Origin: GCA-002727735 sp038134525
GTDB lineage: Bacteria; Bacteroidota; Bacteroidia; Flavobacteriales_D; Parvicellaceae
Reading direction: 5' to 3'
Assembly: GCA_038134525.1 (NCBI GenBank)
Contig: JAYPVI010000001.1
Coordinates: forward strand, 238,118 to 302,117
DNA: 64,000 bases
The notes under the pieces: generated by a model
Told to the model about the DNA's origin: nothing
Database searches by the model: none
Seen by the model: the letters and a program-made list of their open reading frames with translations, nothing else
In this document: positions 1-9,399 of the stretch, in pieces
How positions within the stretch are numbered: the stretch's first letter is position 1
How the letters are laid out: each line of letters begins with the position of its first letter
Position numbers and translations under genes: made by a program

Positions 1-249
1 CTTATTTTATATGCTGAAAAATTAGATATTACAGAAGAAAAGGTCCGATTAAATGAACATTGTGATTATTTTTTAAAGACCATGCTTGATGAAGTAGCAG
101 GGAAAAAGCTGGGTTTCATTACTCAAGAAATAGGCAGAGAGATTAACACTCTTGGTTCAAAAGCACATCATTTAGATATTCAAAAATTGGTAGTGGAAAT
201 GAAAGATGAATTGGAAAAAATAAAAGAGCAAATCTTAAATGTGTTGTAA
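1..249 (+). CDS. YicC family protein, C-terminal fragment
   Basis: This is the 3' end of a gene that starts outside the window; about 82 codons are visible in frame 1, ending in TAA. The residues NEHCDYFLKTM and GKKLGFITQEIGREINTLGSK match the conserved C-terminal region of the YicC/YloC family (DUF1732), which in E. coli is an endoribonuclease-like protein. The stop codon shares one base with the ATG of the guanylate kinase gene (taATG), so the two are almost certainly co-transcribed and translationally coupled. The yicC-gmk-nadD order is common in Flavobacteriia. The N-terminal part cannot be judged. Confidence 0.85.
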   Translation, partial: LILYAEKLDITEEKVRLNEHCDYFLKTMLDEVAGKKLGFITQEIGREINTLGSKAHHLDIQKLVVEMKDELEKIKEQILNVL

Positions 250-830
250 TGTCTGATAACAACTTTAATGGAAAAGCCATTATTTTTTCCGCACCTTCTG
301 GAGCAGGAAAAACCACTATTGTCAGATCTCTTTTAAACAAAGAACTACCACTGTCTTTTTCGATATCTGCTTGTAGCAGAAACAGAAGGTACAATGAAAT
401 AGATGGTAAAGATTATCACTTCCTTACCGTTAATGAGTTCAAAAAGAAAATTAATGATGGTGCTTTTGTAGAGTGGGAAGAAGTATATGAAAATAATTTC
501 TATGGGACTTTATCATCGGAAATTGAAAGAATCTGGAACGACAAAAAACATGTTGTATTTGATGTTGATGTGGTGGGTGGATTAAATCTCAAAAAGCATT
601 TTGGAAATAATGCACTGGCCATATTTATACAACCGCCCTCCATGGATGTGTTGATTGAGCGATTGAGAAATAGAGCAACAGAAAGTGAAGAATCACTAAA
701 CAAGCGTATATACAAAGCAAAGCATGAAATGACTTATAGCCCATCTTTTGATTCAATAATTATAAATGATCAATTAGAAGAAACCATAGAAGTTGCAGAA
801 ATACAGGTAAAAGACTTTTTAAACTTATGA
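249..830 (+). CDS. gmk: Guanylate kinase
   Basis: Cytosolic enzyme that phosphorylates GMP to GDP with ATP, an essential step in purine nucleotide supply. The P-loop SAPSGAGKT lies at residues 14-22, followed by the GMP-binding region with SACSRNRRYNEIDGKDYHF. RLRNRATESEESLNKRI is the typical lid and C-terminal helix. In many guanylate kinases the segment after the P-loop reads SxxTRxxRxGE; here it is CSRNRRYNE, so the Thr is Asn and the Gly is Tyr, a mild variation. At 193 residues it has family length. It overlaps the yicC stop by 1 base and the nadD start by 4 bases (ATGA). Confidence 0.96.
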   Translation: MSDNNFNGKAIIFSAPSGAGKTTIVRSLLNKELPLSFSISACSRNRRYNEIDGKDYHFLTVNEFKKKINDGAFVEWEEVYENNFYGTLSSEIERIWNDKKHVVFDVDVVGGLNLKKHFGNNALAIFIQPPSMDVLIERLRNRATESEESLNKRIYKAKHEMTYSPSFDSIIINDQLEETIEVAEIQVKDFLNL

Positions 831-1426
831 AGAAAATAGGATTATATTTTGGCACCTTTAACCCCATACATGTTGGACATCTAATTATTGCCAATTACAT
901 GGCAGACTATACAGAATTAGATGAAGTATGGCTTGTGGTTAGTCCTCAAAATCCACTTAAAAAAAAGGAAACACTACTTAAAGACCATCATCGACTTTCT
1001 CTGGTTAGAATTGCTCTTGAAGACAATACAAAATTGATGGCAAGTAATATAGAATTTGATTTACCCATCCCATCTTATACCATAAACACGTTGGTTCATT
1101 TAAAAGAAAAATATGAAACTTATGAATTTCACTTAATTATGGGAGAGGATAACTTAAGGTCTTTTCATAAATGGAAAAATCAAGAAGAAATAATTAACAA
1201 CCATAAAATATTTGTATATCCTAGGGTATTGACTGAACAAGAAATGGAAGATAAAACAATAGAATTCTCTTCTTTTAACCACTCCAACGTTATAAGATGT
1301 CAAGCTCCAATTATGAAAATTTCTTCAAGCTATATAAGAAAAGCCATAAAAAATGGAAAAGACGTACGTTATTTACTTACTCCAGAAGTGTTTAAATATG
1401 TAGACGAAATGAATTTTTACAAATAA
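827..1426 (+). CDS. nadD: Nicotinate-nucleotide adenylyltransferase
   Basis: Adenylates nicotinate mononucleotide to form deamido-NAD in NAD biosynthesis. The nucleotidyltransferase motif GTFNPIHVGH is at residues 9-18, and the C-terminal ISSSYIRKAI motif followed by LLTPEVFKYV is the NadD signature. Length (199 aa) is normal. The ATG overlaps the gmk stop codon, so it is the last gene of the yicC-gmk-nadD operon. Its stop lies 1 base from the end of the convergent gene at 1428, leaving no room for a conventional terminator. Confidence 0.95.
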   Translation: MKKIGLYFGTFNPIHVGHLIIANYMADYTELDEVWLVVSPQNPLKKKETLLKDHHRLSLVRIALEDNTKLMASNIEFDLPIPSYTINTLVHLKEKYETYEFHLIMGEDNLRSFHKWKNQEEIINNHKIFVYPRVLTEQEMEDKTIEFSSFNHSNVIRCQAPIMKISSSYIRKAIKNGKDVRYLLTPEVFKYVDEMNFYK

Positions 1427-1427
1427 T

Positions 1428-2108
1428 TTATTGCAGGAAAATCACATATATGGCATACAATACTGGGAGAACAAACAAAATAAATAGGTCAAATCCAAAT
1501 GCACTAAATACAAAAAAAGGAAGATAACACATCAAATCGATCCAAAATTCTTTGTTTGTATCAAATACCCACCAAACCGCTACCGGTGGAAAAATTAAAC
1601 AAATTAAAAGCAGAACAAAATCCGTTATTTCTTCTAGTTTATTGTTAGGCCTTTTTTCTTTAATAGAAGTTGTAGCATTTGGTGTAGCCAATGCCCTTTC
1701 GAATTGATGTTGAATTTTTTTGGCTACTATATTCATTACTTTACTTTTTGTTTTATTAGAAGAAGTATGATTTAAAATTTCTGACTTCTTGATTATTGAT
1801 TGGTTAGTATCAATCCTCTTTTCTTCACATATTTCATTTTTTATGGCGCTGGCTTTTTTTGTCAGATTAACGTGTTTTTTTGAGGAATTTATAGCTGTAT
1901 TATTTAATCCAGTTTTATGCCTTTCTAAATTTAATTTTGTCTCATTTTTAGTCGAAATCATTTTTGTTTTATGATTAAATCGTTGAGCCTTTAAAAAATC
2001 AAATGGCTTACCATAATTTGTGTATTGCCATGAGCTACATGAATGTAAAAAAGCTATTAAAATGATATATGTTAAATATTTTAAATATTGCATGGTAGAA
2101 CTTTTCAT
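1428..2108 (-). CDS. Lipoprotein with C-terminal YqaE/Pmp3-like membrane domain
   Basis: The N-terminus is a lipoprotein signal with lipobox LHSC (Cys about residue 24), so the mature protein should be lipid-anchored. A basic, Ser/Thr/Asn/Lys-rich linker of about 135 residues with no recognisable domain follows. The last 65 residues hold two hydrophobic segments (FVLLLICLIFPPVAVWWV, and LPFFVFSAFGFDLFILFVL) with the paired prolines and WxxD pattern of the small Pmp3/YqaE proteolipid family. Proteins of this family with long N-terminal extensions are known in Bacteroidota; Pmp3 proteins are linked to membrane potential and stress in yeast, but a role here is not established. A second possible start is Met6. 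Convergent with nadD. Confidence 0.65.
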   Translation of the reverse strand: MKSSTMQYLKYLTYIILIAFLHSCSSWQYTNYGKPFDFLKAQRFNHKTKMISTKNETKLNLERHKTGLNNTAINSSKKHVNLTKKASAIKNEICEEKRIDTNQSIIKKSEILNHTSSNKTKSKVMNIVAKKIQHQFERALATPNATTSIKEKRPNNKLEEITDFVLLLICLIFPPVAVWWVFDTNKEFWIDLMCYLPFFVFSAFGFDLFILFVLPVLYAIYVIFLQ

Positions 2109-2167
2109 CTATTTTTACCAAAATAAATGCATTTTAGAGCATTTAAAAGAACCCTACTAGATTAGTT

Positions 2168-2947
2168 ATGAATAATTCGTTTTTTAAAATATTAACCTAT
2201 GCTTCAATACTACTATGTATTTTCATAATTATTGCTTTATATGCCGCACTTAAAACAGCTGAACATCGATTAGAGAATATCAGTCAAATTGTTGATGACA
2301 TTTCAATACAGCACATCATTACAGAAGTAGAAGTAAATGATACCATTCCTTTAAATTCAGACATCACTGTTACAGAAGAATTAGAAGTCAATATTGATTT
2401 GAATTTAAATACTATCATACCATTAAAAGTTGAAATCCCCGTTGATCAAAGTATAATTGTGCCATTTGAACTTGGCGTATTAGATTACATTACTATTGAC
2501 ACTCTTATTGAAGTCATGGATAATGTTAATATCATTGTAGACGACACTATTCCGCTGGACCAAAAAGTTAATGTATCCATTTTTGGTGGAAAAGGATTTA
2601 AGATGCCTATTAGAGGTGATATACCTGTAAATCAAAAACTAAACATTGGATTTGACGAATTATTACCTGTTAAAAGTACTGTTCCTGTTGATCTGCTAAT
2701 AATAGACACCCTACCCGTTGGACTATCTCTGAAAATTCCTGTTGATATTGATGTGCCTGTAAGAATTCCACTTAAAACAAAAGCTAGAATTTCGTTTGAT
2801 GGCCCCTTACCCGTTAATGCATCAGTGCCTATAGAACTAGCTATCCCTGTAGATATACCTCTTGAAAGTACATCTCTTTCTGCCTATTTCAAAAAATTGG
2901 GTACTAGCCTTCGGAATTTACCTAAAATAAAGGAAGAAAATCCATAA
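2168..2947 (+). CDS. Unknown membrane-anchored protein with IPV-type repeats
   Basis: I do not recognise a family. Residues about 8-28 form one hydrophobic segment (YASILLCIFIIIALYAAL) without a lipobox or clear cleavage site, so the protein is probably anchored in the inner membrane with about 230 residues outside. That part consists of degenerate repeats in which IP(V/L) recurs every 10-25 residues (IPLNSDI, IPLKVEIPVDQ, IPLDQKVNV, IPVNQKLNI, VPVDLLI, IPVDIDVPVRIPL, LPVNASVPIELAIPVDIPL), alternating with short beta-like stretches. The C-terminus is basic and polar. The pattern suggests an extended beta rod (inference). It is convergent with, and 1 base from, the OmpA-family gene. Confidence 0.6.
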   Translation: MNNSFFKILTYASILLCIFIIIALYAALKTAEHRLENISQIVDDISIQHIITEVEVNDTIPLNSDITVTEELEVNIDLNLNTIIPLKVEIPVDQSIIVPFELGVLDYITIDTLIEVMDNVNIIVDDTIPLDQKVNVSIFGGKGFKMPIRGDIPVNQKLNIGFDELLPVKSTVPVDLLIIDTLPVGLSLKIPVDIDVPVRIPLKTKARISFDGPLPVNASVPIELAIPVDIPLESTSLSAYFKKLGTSLRNLPKIKEENP

Positions 2948-2948
2948 A

Positions 2949-3941
2949 TTAGTTATTGATAATATCAAATAACTCGTCCAACTTAGGAATTAGTACTACT
3001 TCAATTCTTCTGTTTTTTGCCTTATTATTTTCATCTATTGGAATAAACTCACCTCTACCCGCAGCACTAATGTTGACTGGGTTCATTTTACTATGCTTTA
3101 GCATAATTTTCACCACAGATGTTGCTCTTAACACACTCAATTCCCAATTATCGGATGGATGAGAACTGGAGTTCATTTTATCCGTATCGGTATGACCTTC
3201 AACAAGAATCTCTAATTCATGTTGATCTTCAAGCACTTTAGCTAATTCTTTTAATGCCTTAACTCCCTCAGCGTCTACTTTTGTACTACCAGAAGCAAAT
3301 AATAATTTAGCTTCCATGCTTACATATACTTTACCATTTTTCTGCTCTACAGTAAGACCCTTATCTTTAAAACCCAAAAGTGCATTAGCTACTTTATCTT
3401 TAAGTGCTTTTACTATGGCATCTTTATTAGCAATAATTTCTTCCAATTCATTTACTCTTTTTTCTCTTTTTTGCAATTCAATAGACATGTTTTCTAGATC
3501 AATTTTCTTATTATTTAAATCCAGTTCCAATGACCTTAACTCATCTTCCATCTTTAGTAATTCTAGCTTTCTTTTCTCAAGATCTGCTAATAATCGTTGC
3601 TTCTCTATAGTTTGACCTTTCTGCAGAATTTCTAATTGTTCTTGTATTCGTTGATTAAGCAAATCAATTTTATCATACTGCTTTTCTTTCATTCTAAGGG
3701 ATTTACCCAATAGAGTTGTGTCTTTTTTTAACTTTTTATTGGCTTCAATTAGTTGATCATTATTTGAAGTTAATTCGACATTTTCCGTCTCCAGTTCAGT
3801 CTTTAATGTTTTTAAGGTTTTTAATTCTTTGGCACAGATTTCTTGTTTTTCAGCTACTTCCTCAAATTTTCTAGCAGGTACGCAAGCTTGAAATAGAATA
3901 AAGATTATTAGTGAGGACGAAAATATATTAATTGACTTCAT
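2949..3941 (-). CDS. OmpA family lipoprotein with coiled coil
   Basis: A lipoprotein signal ending FILFQAC, a long coiled coil (about residues 25-180, many Leu heptads, Glu and Lys rich) and a C-terminal OmpA-like peptidoglycan-binding domain. The last shows EGHTDTD, WELSVLRATSVVKIM, AAGRGEFIP and the closing KNRRIEVVL, the usual core for binding diaminopimelate. It probably ties the outer membrane to peptidoglycan. The open frame extends 16 codons further upstream (to 3989), but only the internal ATG at 3941 places the signal peptide directly at the N-terminus, so I use it. The gene stands alone between a convergent neighbour and the binding protein gene. Confidence 0.85.
   Translation of the reverse strand: MKSINIFSSSLIIFILFQACVPARKFEEVAEKQEICAKELKTLKTLKTELETENVELTSNNDQLIEANKKLKKDTTLLGKSLRMKEKQYDKIDLLNQRIQEQLEILQKGQTIEKQRLLADLEKRKLELLKMEDELRSLELDLNNKKIDLENMSIELQKREKRVNELEEIIANKDAIVKALKDKVANALLGFKDKGLTVEQKNGKVYVSMEAKLLFASGSTKVDAEGVKALKELAKVLEDQHELEILVEGHTDTDKMNSSSHPSDNWELSVLRATSVVKIMLKHSKMNPVNISAAGRGEFIPIDENNKAKNRRIEVVLIPKLDELFDIINN
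2951..2974. repeat. Inverted repeat at convergent gene ends
   Basis: AGTTATTGATA and TATCAAATAACT are near-perfect inverted copies with one unpaired base, just past the IPV-repeat stop codon and inside the last codons of the OmpA-family gene. It could fold in either transcript and act as a weak bidirectional terminator, but no run of T follows on either side. Confidence 0.3.
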
Positions 3942-4032
3942 AATGGTTTTTATGCGTTTAGTACAAAAATGAAACCAAATAGCCAACATTGATTCAAAAC
4001 ATCAGATTTTTATAAACACCCCTTTATTAAAA

Positions 4033-5838
4033 TCATTTTTTAGAAAGAAAGACTCTTGAGAAATCCCTGTATTCCATACTATTAATAGGAAGAGCATGTA
4101 CGTTGCTTTGAATTAATCGTATGTTATGTCCATAGTAAATAGGCAATAATGCAGCATCAGCAATTAAAGTACTATCTGCTTTTAAATAATAGTGAATTGC
4201 TGAGTCTTGATCCGTAGCATGAATAGCTTTATCATAATATGAATCAAAAGATTCATTTTTATATCTTGGAAAATTGGTGTATGAAGGTAATATTAGTTCA
4301 TTGCCATTCTCATCAAATTCAACTTTAGGTATGACCCGACCATTAAATATTTGTAAGAAATTCTGTGGATCAGGATAATCAGCTAACCACGTTACGCCAA
4401 AAAAATCAGATTTAGCATTGGTGAATTTATCAATCAATACAGATAAAGAGTAATAATTAATTTTAATATTGACCCCCAGGTTATCATATAACATTTTTTG
4501 AACGGCCTCAGCAACAATGATATTTAAGTAATTACTTTCACTTATATCTAATTCTATTTCTGGAAATCCTATTCCATCAATAAATCCAGCCTCTGCTAAT
4601 AAATCCCTTGCTAAATCAGGATCGTATCCAAAACCTTTCACTAAAGTATGGTCATATTCCCCAAGACTTGGAACAAACCCATAAATAGCGGGTTCTGATT
4701 CACCCTTTAATATATATTTTACAATTTTCTCTCTATCTACAGCAAGATTAAATGCTTTCCTTATCCTTATATCTTGAAAAACAGGATTTAACAAATTGAA
4801 ACAATAAAAAACAGAACTTAATCCATTGTCTTTATTACTCTGTAATTTAAATTCTGGATTTCCTCCCGCTTTCGCAGAGTCCAGCGTAACCAAAACCGCT
4901 TTAAGCTCTTCAACAGGGAGTTGGTAAACCATATCTAAATTTCCTTTTTTAAAATTAGTGAGCTCAATTTTTTTATTGTTATTAAAAGAAATTTTGACTA
5001 CATCTAAATACGGAAGGGAATTTCCATATTCGTCTTTTCCCCAATAATGGTTGTTTTTCACCATTCTAATTTCAACATCTTCATTTACATCCTTATTTTT
5101 CAAAATAAATGGTCCTGTACCTACAGTATGTGCCCTCATCTCTTTGCCATAAAAATCATAGGCCTCTTTTGGATAAATGGCACAACATGCTTGAGTTAAA
5201 ATTTTCAAAAAATAAGAATAAGATGAAGTCAACTCGATTTGAATAGTTTGATCATCAATTAACTTGATACCTTTTACACCACCTTCTACTTTTCCTCCAT
5301 TTAATGTTGCATCATAATGCGATTTTGCTCCTTTCACAATGCCTGTTAAATAGCTTGATGTTCTATTTCCATCAATAGCTGAACACAATTGATCTAAACA
5401 AAACTTAACATCATTTGCATTTAACATTCTACCTACACCATTTTCAAAGCAAGGGTCGTCATGAAAGAATACACTATCTCTGATTGTGAATGTGTATAAG
5501 CGACCAGAGTCAGTAACTGAATAGCTTTCAGCTAACAAAGGTATTACCTTTAAAGTACGTTGATCTAAACCAACTAAGCCCTGGTAAATTTGCAGTGCTA
5601 TTCTACTTGATATTGCATGATTTATTGAAGGGGGAAATAAACTTTTGAATGAATTAGTTTCGTTAGTTCTAAAAACACCTCCCTGAAAAATTTTAAACTT
5701 CTTATCCCCTTCTGTATAATACCCTTTCGCATCTCGAATTTGACCAAATTGACTATCGAGATTTGTCTTTTTTTCTTGTCCGCATGATAAAGACAATAGA
5801 GCGATGAAGAACGGGTATACAAACTTAATTTTACTCAT
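4033..5838 (-). CDS. Extracellular solute-binding protein, family 5 (oligopeptide type), lipoprotein
   Basis: A lipoprotein signal with lipobox LSLSC (Cys about residue 19) is followed by a family 5 solute-binding fold. Typical segments are LAESYSVTDSGRLYTFTIRDSVFFHDD, LNANDVKFCLDQL, AVGTGPFILK-type text (HTVGTGPFIL), DIRIRKAFNLAVDREKIV and the late TWLADYPDPQNFLQIFNG. The family binds peptides or nickel for ABC importers. No permease or ATPase gene is adjacent, so it is either an orphan binding protein or works with a distant transporter. Length (601 aa) is at the upper end of the family. An exact TAnnTTTG box lies 19 bases before the ATG. Confidence 0.85.
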   Translation of the reverse strand: MSKIKFVYPFFIALLSLSCGQEKKTNLDSQFGQIRDAKGYYTEGDKKFKIFQGGVFRTNETNSFKSLFPPSINHAISSRIALQIYQGLVGLDQRTLKVIPLLAESYSVTDSGRLYTFTIRDSVFFHDDPCFENGVGRMLNANDVKFCLDQLCSAIDGNRTSSYLTGIVKGAKSHYDATLNGGKVEGGVKGIKLIDDQTIQIELTSSYSYFLKILTQACCAIYPKEAYDFYGKEMRAHTVGTGPFILKNKDVNEDVEIRMVKNNHYWGKDEYGNSLPYLDVVKISFNNNKKIELTNFKKGNLDMVYQLPVEELKAVLVTLDSAKAGGNPEFKLQSNKDNGLSSVFYCFNLLNPVFQDIRIRKAFNLAVDREKIVKYILKGESEPAIYGFVPSLGEYDHTLVKGFGYDPDLARDLLAEAGFIDGIGFPEIELDISESNYLNIIVAEAVQKMLYDNLGVNIKINYYSLSVLIDKFTNAKSDFFGVTWLADYPDPQNFLQIFNGRVIPKVEFDENGNELILPSYTNFPRYKNESFDSYYDKAIHATDQDSAIHYYLKADSTLIADAALLPIYYGHNIRLIQSNVHALPINSMEYRDFSRVFLSKK

Positions 5839-5856
5839 CTGTTTACTTTATATTGA

Positions 5857-5864
5857 CAAATATA
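5857..5864 (-). promoter_or_regulatory. Candidate promoter -7 box for the binding-protein gene
   Basis: Reads TATATTTG on the minus strand, an exact match to the Bacteroidota housekeeping -7 element TAnnTTTG, ending 18 bases before the ATG at 5838. No good -33 TTTG is visible at the usual spacing. Confidence 0.45.
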
Positions 5865-5958
5865 ACTAATTTATCTTCTTTTAAATTGCGTGAATTAATC
5901 TAGAAATTAAAAAACAATTCTAATTAAATTGCGTTGTTAACGAGGCACCAAAAAATGA

Positions 5959-8900
5959 ATGGTTAATCAAATTCACTATTTAATTCTTACAATTTCACTT
6001 CTTCTTTTAATAAAGGGAGTTAGCCAAGAAAATATGCCACCAAAAATTAAGAAAACCATACTTGTAAATATGGATAGTATTGTTTTTGACACTTGTTCAG
6101 TTATGTTAAATGGTTTTGAAATTAAATTCAAAAATGGCTCTCCTATTAAAAACCAAGATTACGAACTTAACCCAATAAAAGCTACTCTTTATTTCTTCAA
6201 TCGACCAAGTGACTCCATAGAGATTAAATATTACCATTTTCCGATTAACTTTAATACTAAGTTCAACATACACGATTACAATCTTAATCAGCATTCAGAA
6301 TATGATGGATACAAACCAATTCCTGTATATCAATACAATGAAAATCAAAGCTTAATTAACCAAACATCTCTTCAAAAAAGTGGAAACATATCTAGAGGTA
6401 TGATGGTTGGTAATAATCAGAACTTTTCCCTCAACTCGAACTTAAACCTTCAATTATCTGGTGATATATCTCCTGGAATTAAAATTTTAGCCTCCGTAAC
6501 CGATGACAATATACCTATTCAACCTGAAGGAAATACACAAAAGCTACAGGATTTTGACCAAGTATTTATTCAAGTCATGAGCAATAATTGGAATATTACA
6601 ACAGGAGATTTTTGGATCAAAAGTAAGGACAGCTATTTTCTAAAATATCATAAGAGAGGACAAGGAATTTATTTTAAAACCAATAACGTAGATGATGAGT
6701 TAACAGTAGTAACTGAAAATAGCGCCTCCCTTAGTAAGGGTAAATTTGCTAGAAATGTAATTCAAGGAATTGAAGGTAGTCAAGGCCCATACCGGTTATT
6801 TGGAAATGAAAACGAAAGCTTTATCATTGTTTTGAGTGGAACTGAAAACGTGTACATTGACGGGTATCTATTGCAGAGAGGACAAAACTACGACTACACT
6901 ATTGATTACAATACAGCTGAAATTACGTTTACAGCCAACCACCTGATAAATAAAGACAAACGAATAGTTGTTGAATTTCAATATAGTGATAAAAATTATG
7001 CTAGATCTTTAGTGCAAAGTAGGGCATCATTTAAAAGAGAAAAAAGTTCGTTTTTCATTCACGCTTATGGAGAGCAAGACAGTAAAAGCCAACCCCTTCA
7101 ACAAAACATTAATGATCTAGATAGACTAGTGCTTCAAAATGTAGGGGACGAGATTGATCAAGCCTTTAGCTCAGGAATTGACAGTACTTCTTTCAATGAA
7201 AATGTGAATATGTATAAAAAAGTAGATTCATTAGGTTACGAAGTTTTTGTTTATTCTATTAATCCAGACTCCGCTAAATATCAAATTGTATTTAGCGAGG
7301 TTACAGAGGGAAATGGGGACTACATTATTACTGATTACAATGCATTAGGGAAAGTTTTTGAATGGGTTGCTCCAGATACTATCCCATTTATAGGAATTGT
7401 AAGACAAGGTAATTATCAGCCTGTAAAGAAGTTAATTACTCCAAAAAAAAGACAAATAATTAGTCTTGGTGGTCATAAAGAATTTGAAAATTTAAAACTA
7501 AACTACGAGCTAACTACTTCTAATATGGATTTGAATACTTTTTCAGATTTTGGTAATAATGACAACATTGGATTAGCTGGTCTACTGCATTTAAATTCAT
7601 CTAAAAAAATAGCAACTAACTGGGCATTAAACCATAATTCATCCATAGAGCTAATACAAAAAAACTTTAATAGAATAGAACGATTTAGAGAAGTAGAGTT
7701 TGAAAGAAACTGGAATATACTTGATGTAATTTTACAAGAAGATCAACTTTTGGGAAAAAGCCAGTTTGACCTTCTTCATAACAAGAATGGAAAATTACGC
7801 TACACTTTTAATACATTCATTTTAAAAGATACTTTTTCAGGAATTAAAAATGATATTGAAATAAAATGGGCAAAAAATGTATATGCCGAATTTAAAGGAA
7901 GTATTCTAGAGACAAATGGCCTTAGAGATTCTAGATTTCTAAGGCACTTTTCAGATGTATACATACCGATAAAAAAATATAAATTTGGATTTAAAGATAT
8001 TAATGAAGAAAATCGATTTTTAGTAGCTGATACTTTAAGTCAAGCCAGTTATCGTTTTTACGATTGGAAAGTTTATTTAGAAAAGGGAGACACAGCATCT
8101 AATAAATTGCAATTTTATTATCAAGAAAGATACGATTGGTTCAAAAAGAGATCAAACTTAATTAAATCTACCCACGCTATAAGTCCAGGATTTTTTATTG
8201 ACTTAAAAAACAATGAAAAATTCAAATTAAATTACAATTTAGCGTTACGATCTTTAAAGATTCTTGACACTACATTGACAAATATATCTCCAGAAAACTC
8301 ACTAACGAGTAGAGTAAACTACCAATTAAAATTATTAAAAGGTGGAATACATACGAACTCATTTGTAGAATTAGGATCAGGATTAGAGCTTCAAAAAGAG
8401 TTCATTTACATTGAAGTGCCTTCAGGACAGGGTGTATACACATGGATTGATTACAATGAAAACAATATCAAAGAACTGAATGAATTTGAAATTGCCATTT
8501 TTAGTGATCAAGCTTCATATATAAAAGTGTATACCCCTAACAATAAGTACATTAAGATTTACCAATTTCAATATAATCAGAACTTAAATATTAATTTAAA
8601 ACGGATAATTAAAGGAGACCAAACCATTGGAAATTTTCTTAGTAAATTCTATAATCAAACAGCAATAAACACCCAGAAGAAACTAAATGAATTAGAGTTA
8701 AATACGCTAGTAAATCCATTTGTTAATGCGAATCATCCCATCATTCAACAAATGTCAAATTCACTACGAAATAGTTTATTTTTTAATAGATCCCATCCAA
8801 AATACAGTTTAGAATACACAAGACAATTGTTTGCTAACAAGATGCTACTCATTAATGGAACTGATTATAGATCTACAGCTAAGGAGCAATTTAAATTGAG

Positions 8901-9399
8901 ATGGAATTTAAATAAACTATTTATGTTAAATTCAGAACTAAATTTTCATTCAAAACAAAACTCTTCAACTTACGCTAACTCAAGAAATTTCTATATAAAT
9001 GAAAATGAAAATAAACACCAGCTTTCATATCAACCAAACACATTATTTAGAATTGGCATTGAAGGACGTTACAGCGAAAAAATTAATGATGAGGACTTCG
9101 GAAATGAAAAAGCATATCTAACTGAAATCGGATTAAACCTTAGAAAAAGTAAAAAGACCAGTGGATTGATTAATGTCGCCTTTCGAATATTAAATATTAA
9201 TTACAACGGAAACAGCAATAGCACAATTGGATATGAAATGCTGGAAGGATTGCAACCTGGAACAAACTATACTTGGCAGATAAATTTACAACGTAAAATG
9301 GCAAATAATATTCAACTTACTTTAAATTACAACGGTAGAAAGTCAAACGATTTAAAAACAATTCATACAGGAGGGATACAATTAAGAGCCTTTTTCTAA
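5959..9399 (+). CDS. Large SprA-like outer-membrane protein, predicted beta-barrel
   Basis: A signal peptide (residues 1-23, ending GVSQ) is followed by about 1120 residues rich in Asn, Tyr, Lys and alternating hydrophobic residues, as in outer-membrane beta-barrels; the last residues end LRAFF, with a terminal aromatic residue. Around residues 140-205 it has GNISRGMMVGNNQNFSLN, then LQLSGDISPGIKI, TDDNIPIQPEGNTQ and DFDQVFIQV. I recall this block from SprA, the T9SS translocon barrel, and related long proteins, but this one is about half SprA length. A barrel of unknown function, perhaps tied to the cell surface or T9SS, is the best reading. The stop overlaps the lepA stop from the other strand by 4 bases. 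Confidence 0.6.
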   Translation: MVNQIHYLILTISLLLLIKGVSQENMPPKIKKTILVNMDSIVFDTCSVMLNGFEIKFKNGSPIKNQDYELNPIKATLYFFNRPSDSIEIKYYHFPINFNTKFNIHDYNLNQHSEYDGYKPIPVYQYNENQSLINQTSLQKSGNISRGMMVGNNQNFSLNSNLNLQLSGDISPGIKILASVTDDNIPIQPEGNTQKLQDFDQVFIQVMSNNWNITTGDFWIKSKDSYFLKYHKRGQGIYFKTNNVDDELTVVTENSASLSKGKFARNVIQGIEGSQGPYRLFGNENESFIIVLSGTENVYIDGYLLQRGQNYDYTIDYNTAEITFTANHLINKDKRIVVEFQYSDKNYARSLVQSRASFKREKSSFFIHAYGEQDSKSQPLQQNINDLDRLVLQNVGDEIDQAFSSGIDSTSFNENVNMYKKVDSLGYEVFVYSINPDSAKYQIVFSEVTEGNGDYIITDYNALGKVFEWVAPDTIPFIGIVRQGNYQPVKKLITPKKRQIISLGGHKEFENLKLNYELTTSNMDLNTFSDFGNNDNIGLAGLLHLNSSKKIATNWALNHNSSIELIQKNFNRIERFREVEFERNWNILDVILQEDQLLGKSQFDLLHNKNGKLRYTFNTFILKDTFSGIKNDIEIKWAKNVYAEFKGSILETNGLRDSRFLRHFSDVYIPIKKYKFGFKDINEENRFLVADTLSQASYRFYDWKVYLEKGDTASNKLQFYYQERYDWFKKRSNLIKSTHAISPGFFIDLKNNEKFKLNYNLALRSLKILDTTLTNISPENSLTSRVNYQLKLLKGGIHTNSFVELGSGLELQKEFIYIEVPSGQGVYTWIDYNENNIKELNEFEIAIFSDQASYIKVYTPNNKYIKIYQFQYNQNLNINLKRIIKGDQTIGNFLSKFYNQTAINTQKKLNELELNTLVNPFVNANHPIIQQMSNSLRNSLFFNRSHPKYSLEYTRQLFANKMLLINGTDYRSTAKEQFKLRWNLNKLFMLNSELNFHSKQNSSTYANSRNFYINENENKHQLSYQPNTLFRIGIEGRYSEKINDEDFGNEKAYLTEIGLNLRKSKKTSGLINVAFRILNINYNGNSNSTIGYEMLEGLQPGTNYTWQINLQRKMANNIQLTLNYNGRKSNDLKTIHTGGIQLRAFF

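Noticed and set aside
500..715. Minus-strand open frames inside gmk and other genes
   Set aside because: They lie wholly within strongly supported genes on the other strand and show no protein-family features.
3941..3989. Extra upstream codons of the OmpA-family gene
   Set aside because: They precede the signal peptide, so the internal ATG is more likely.
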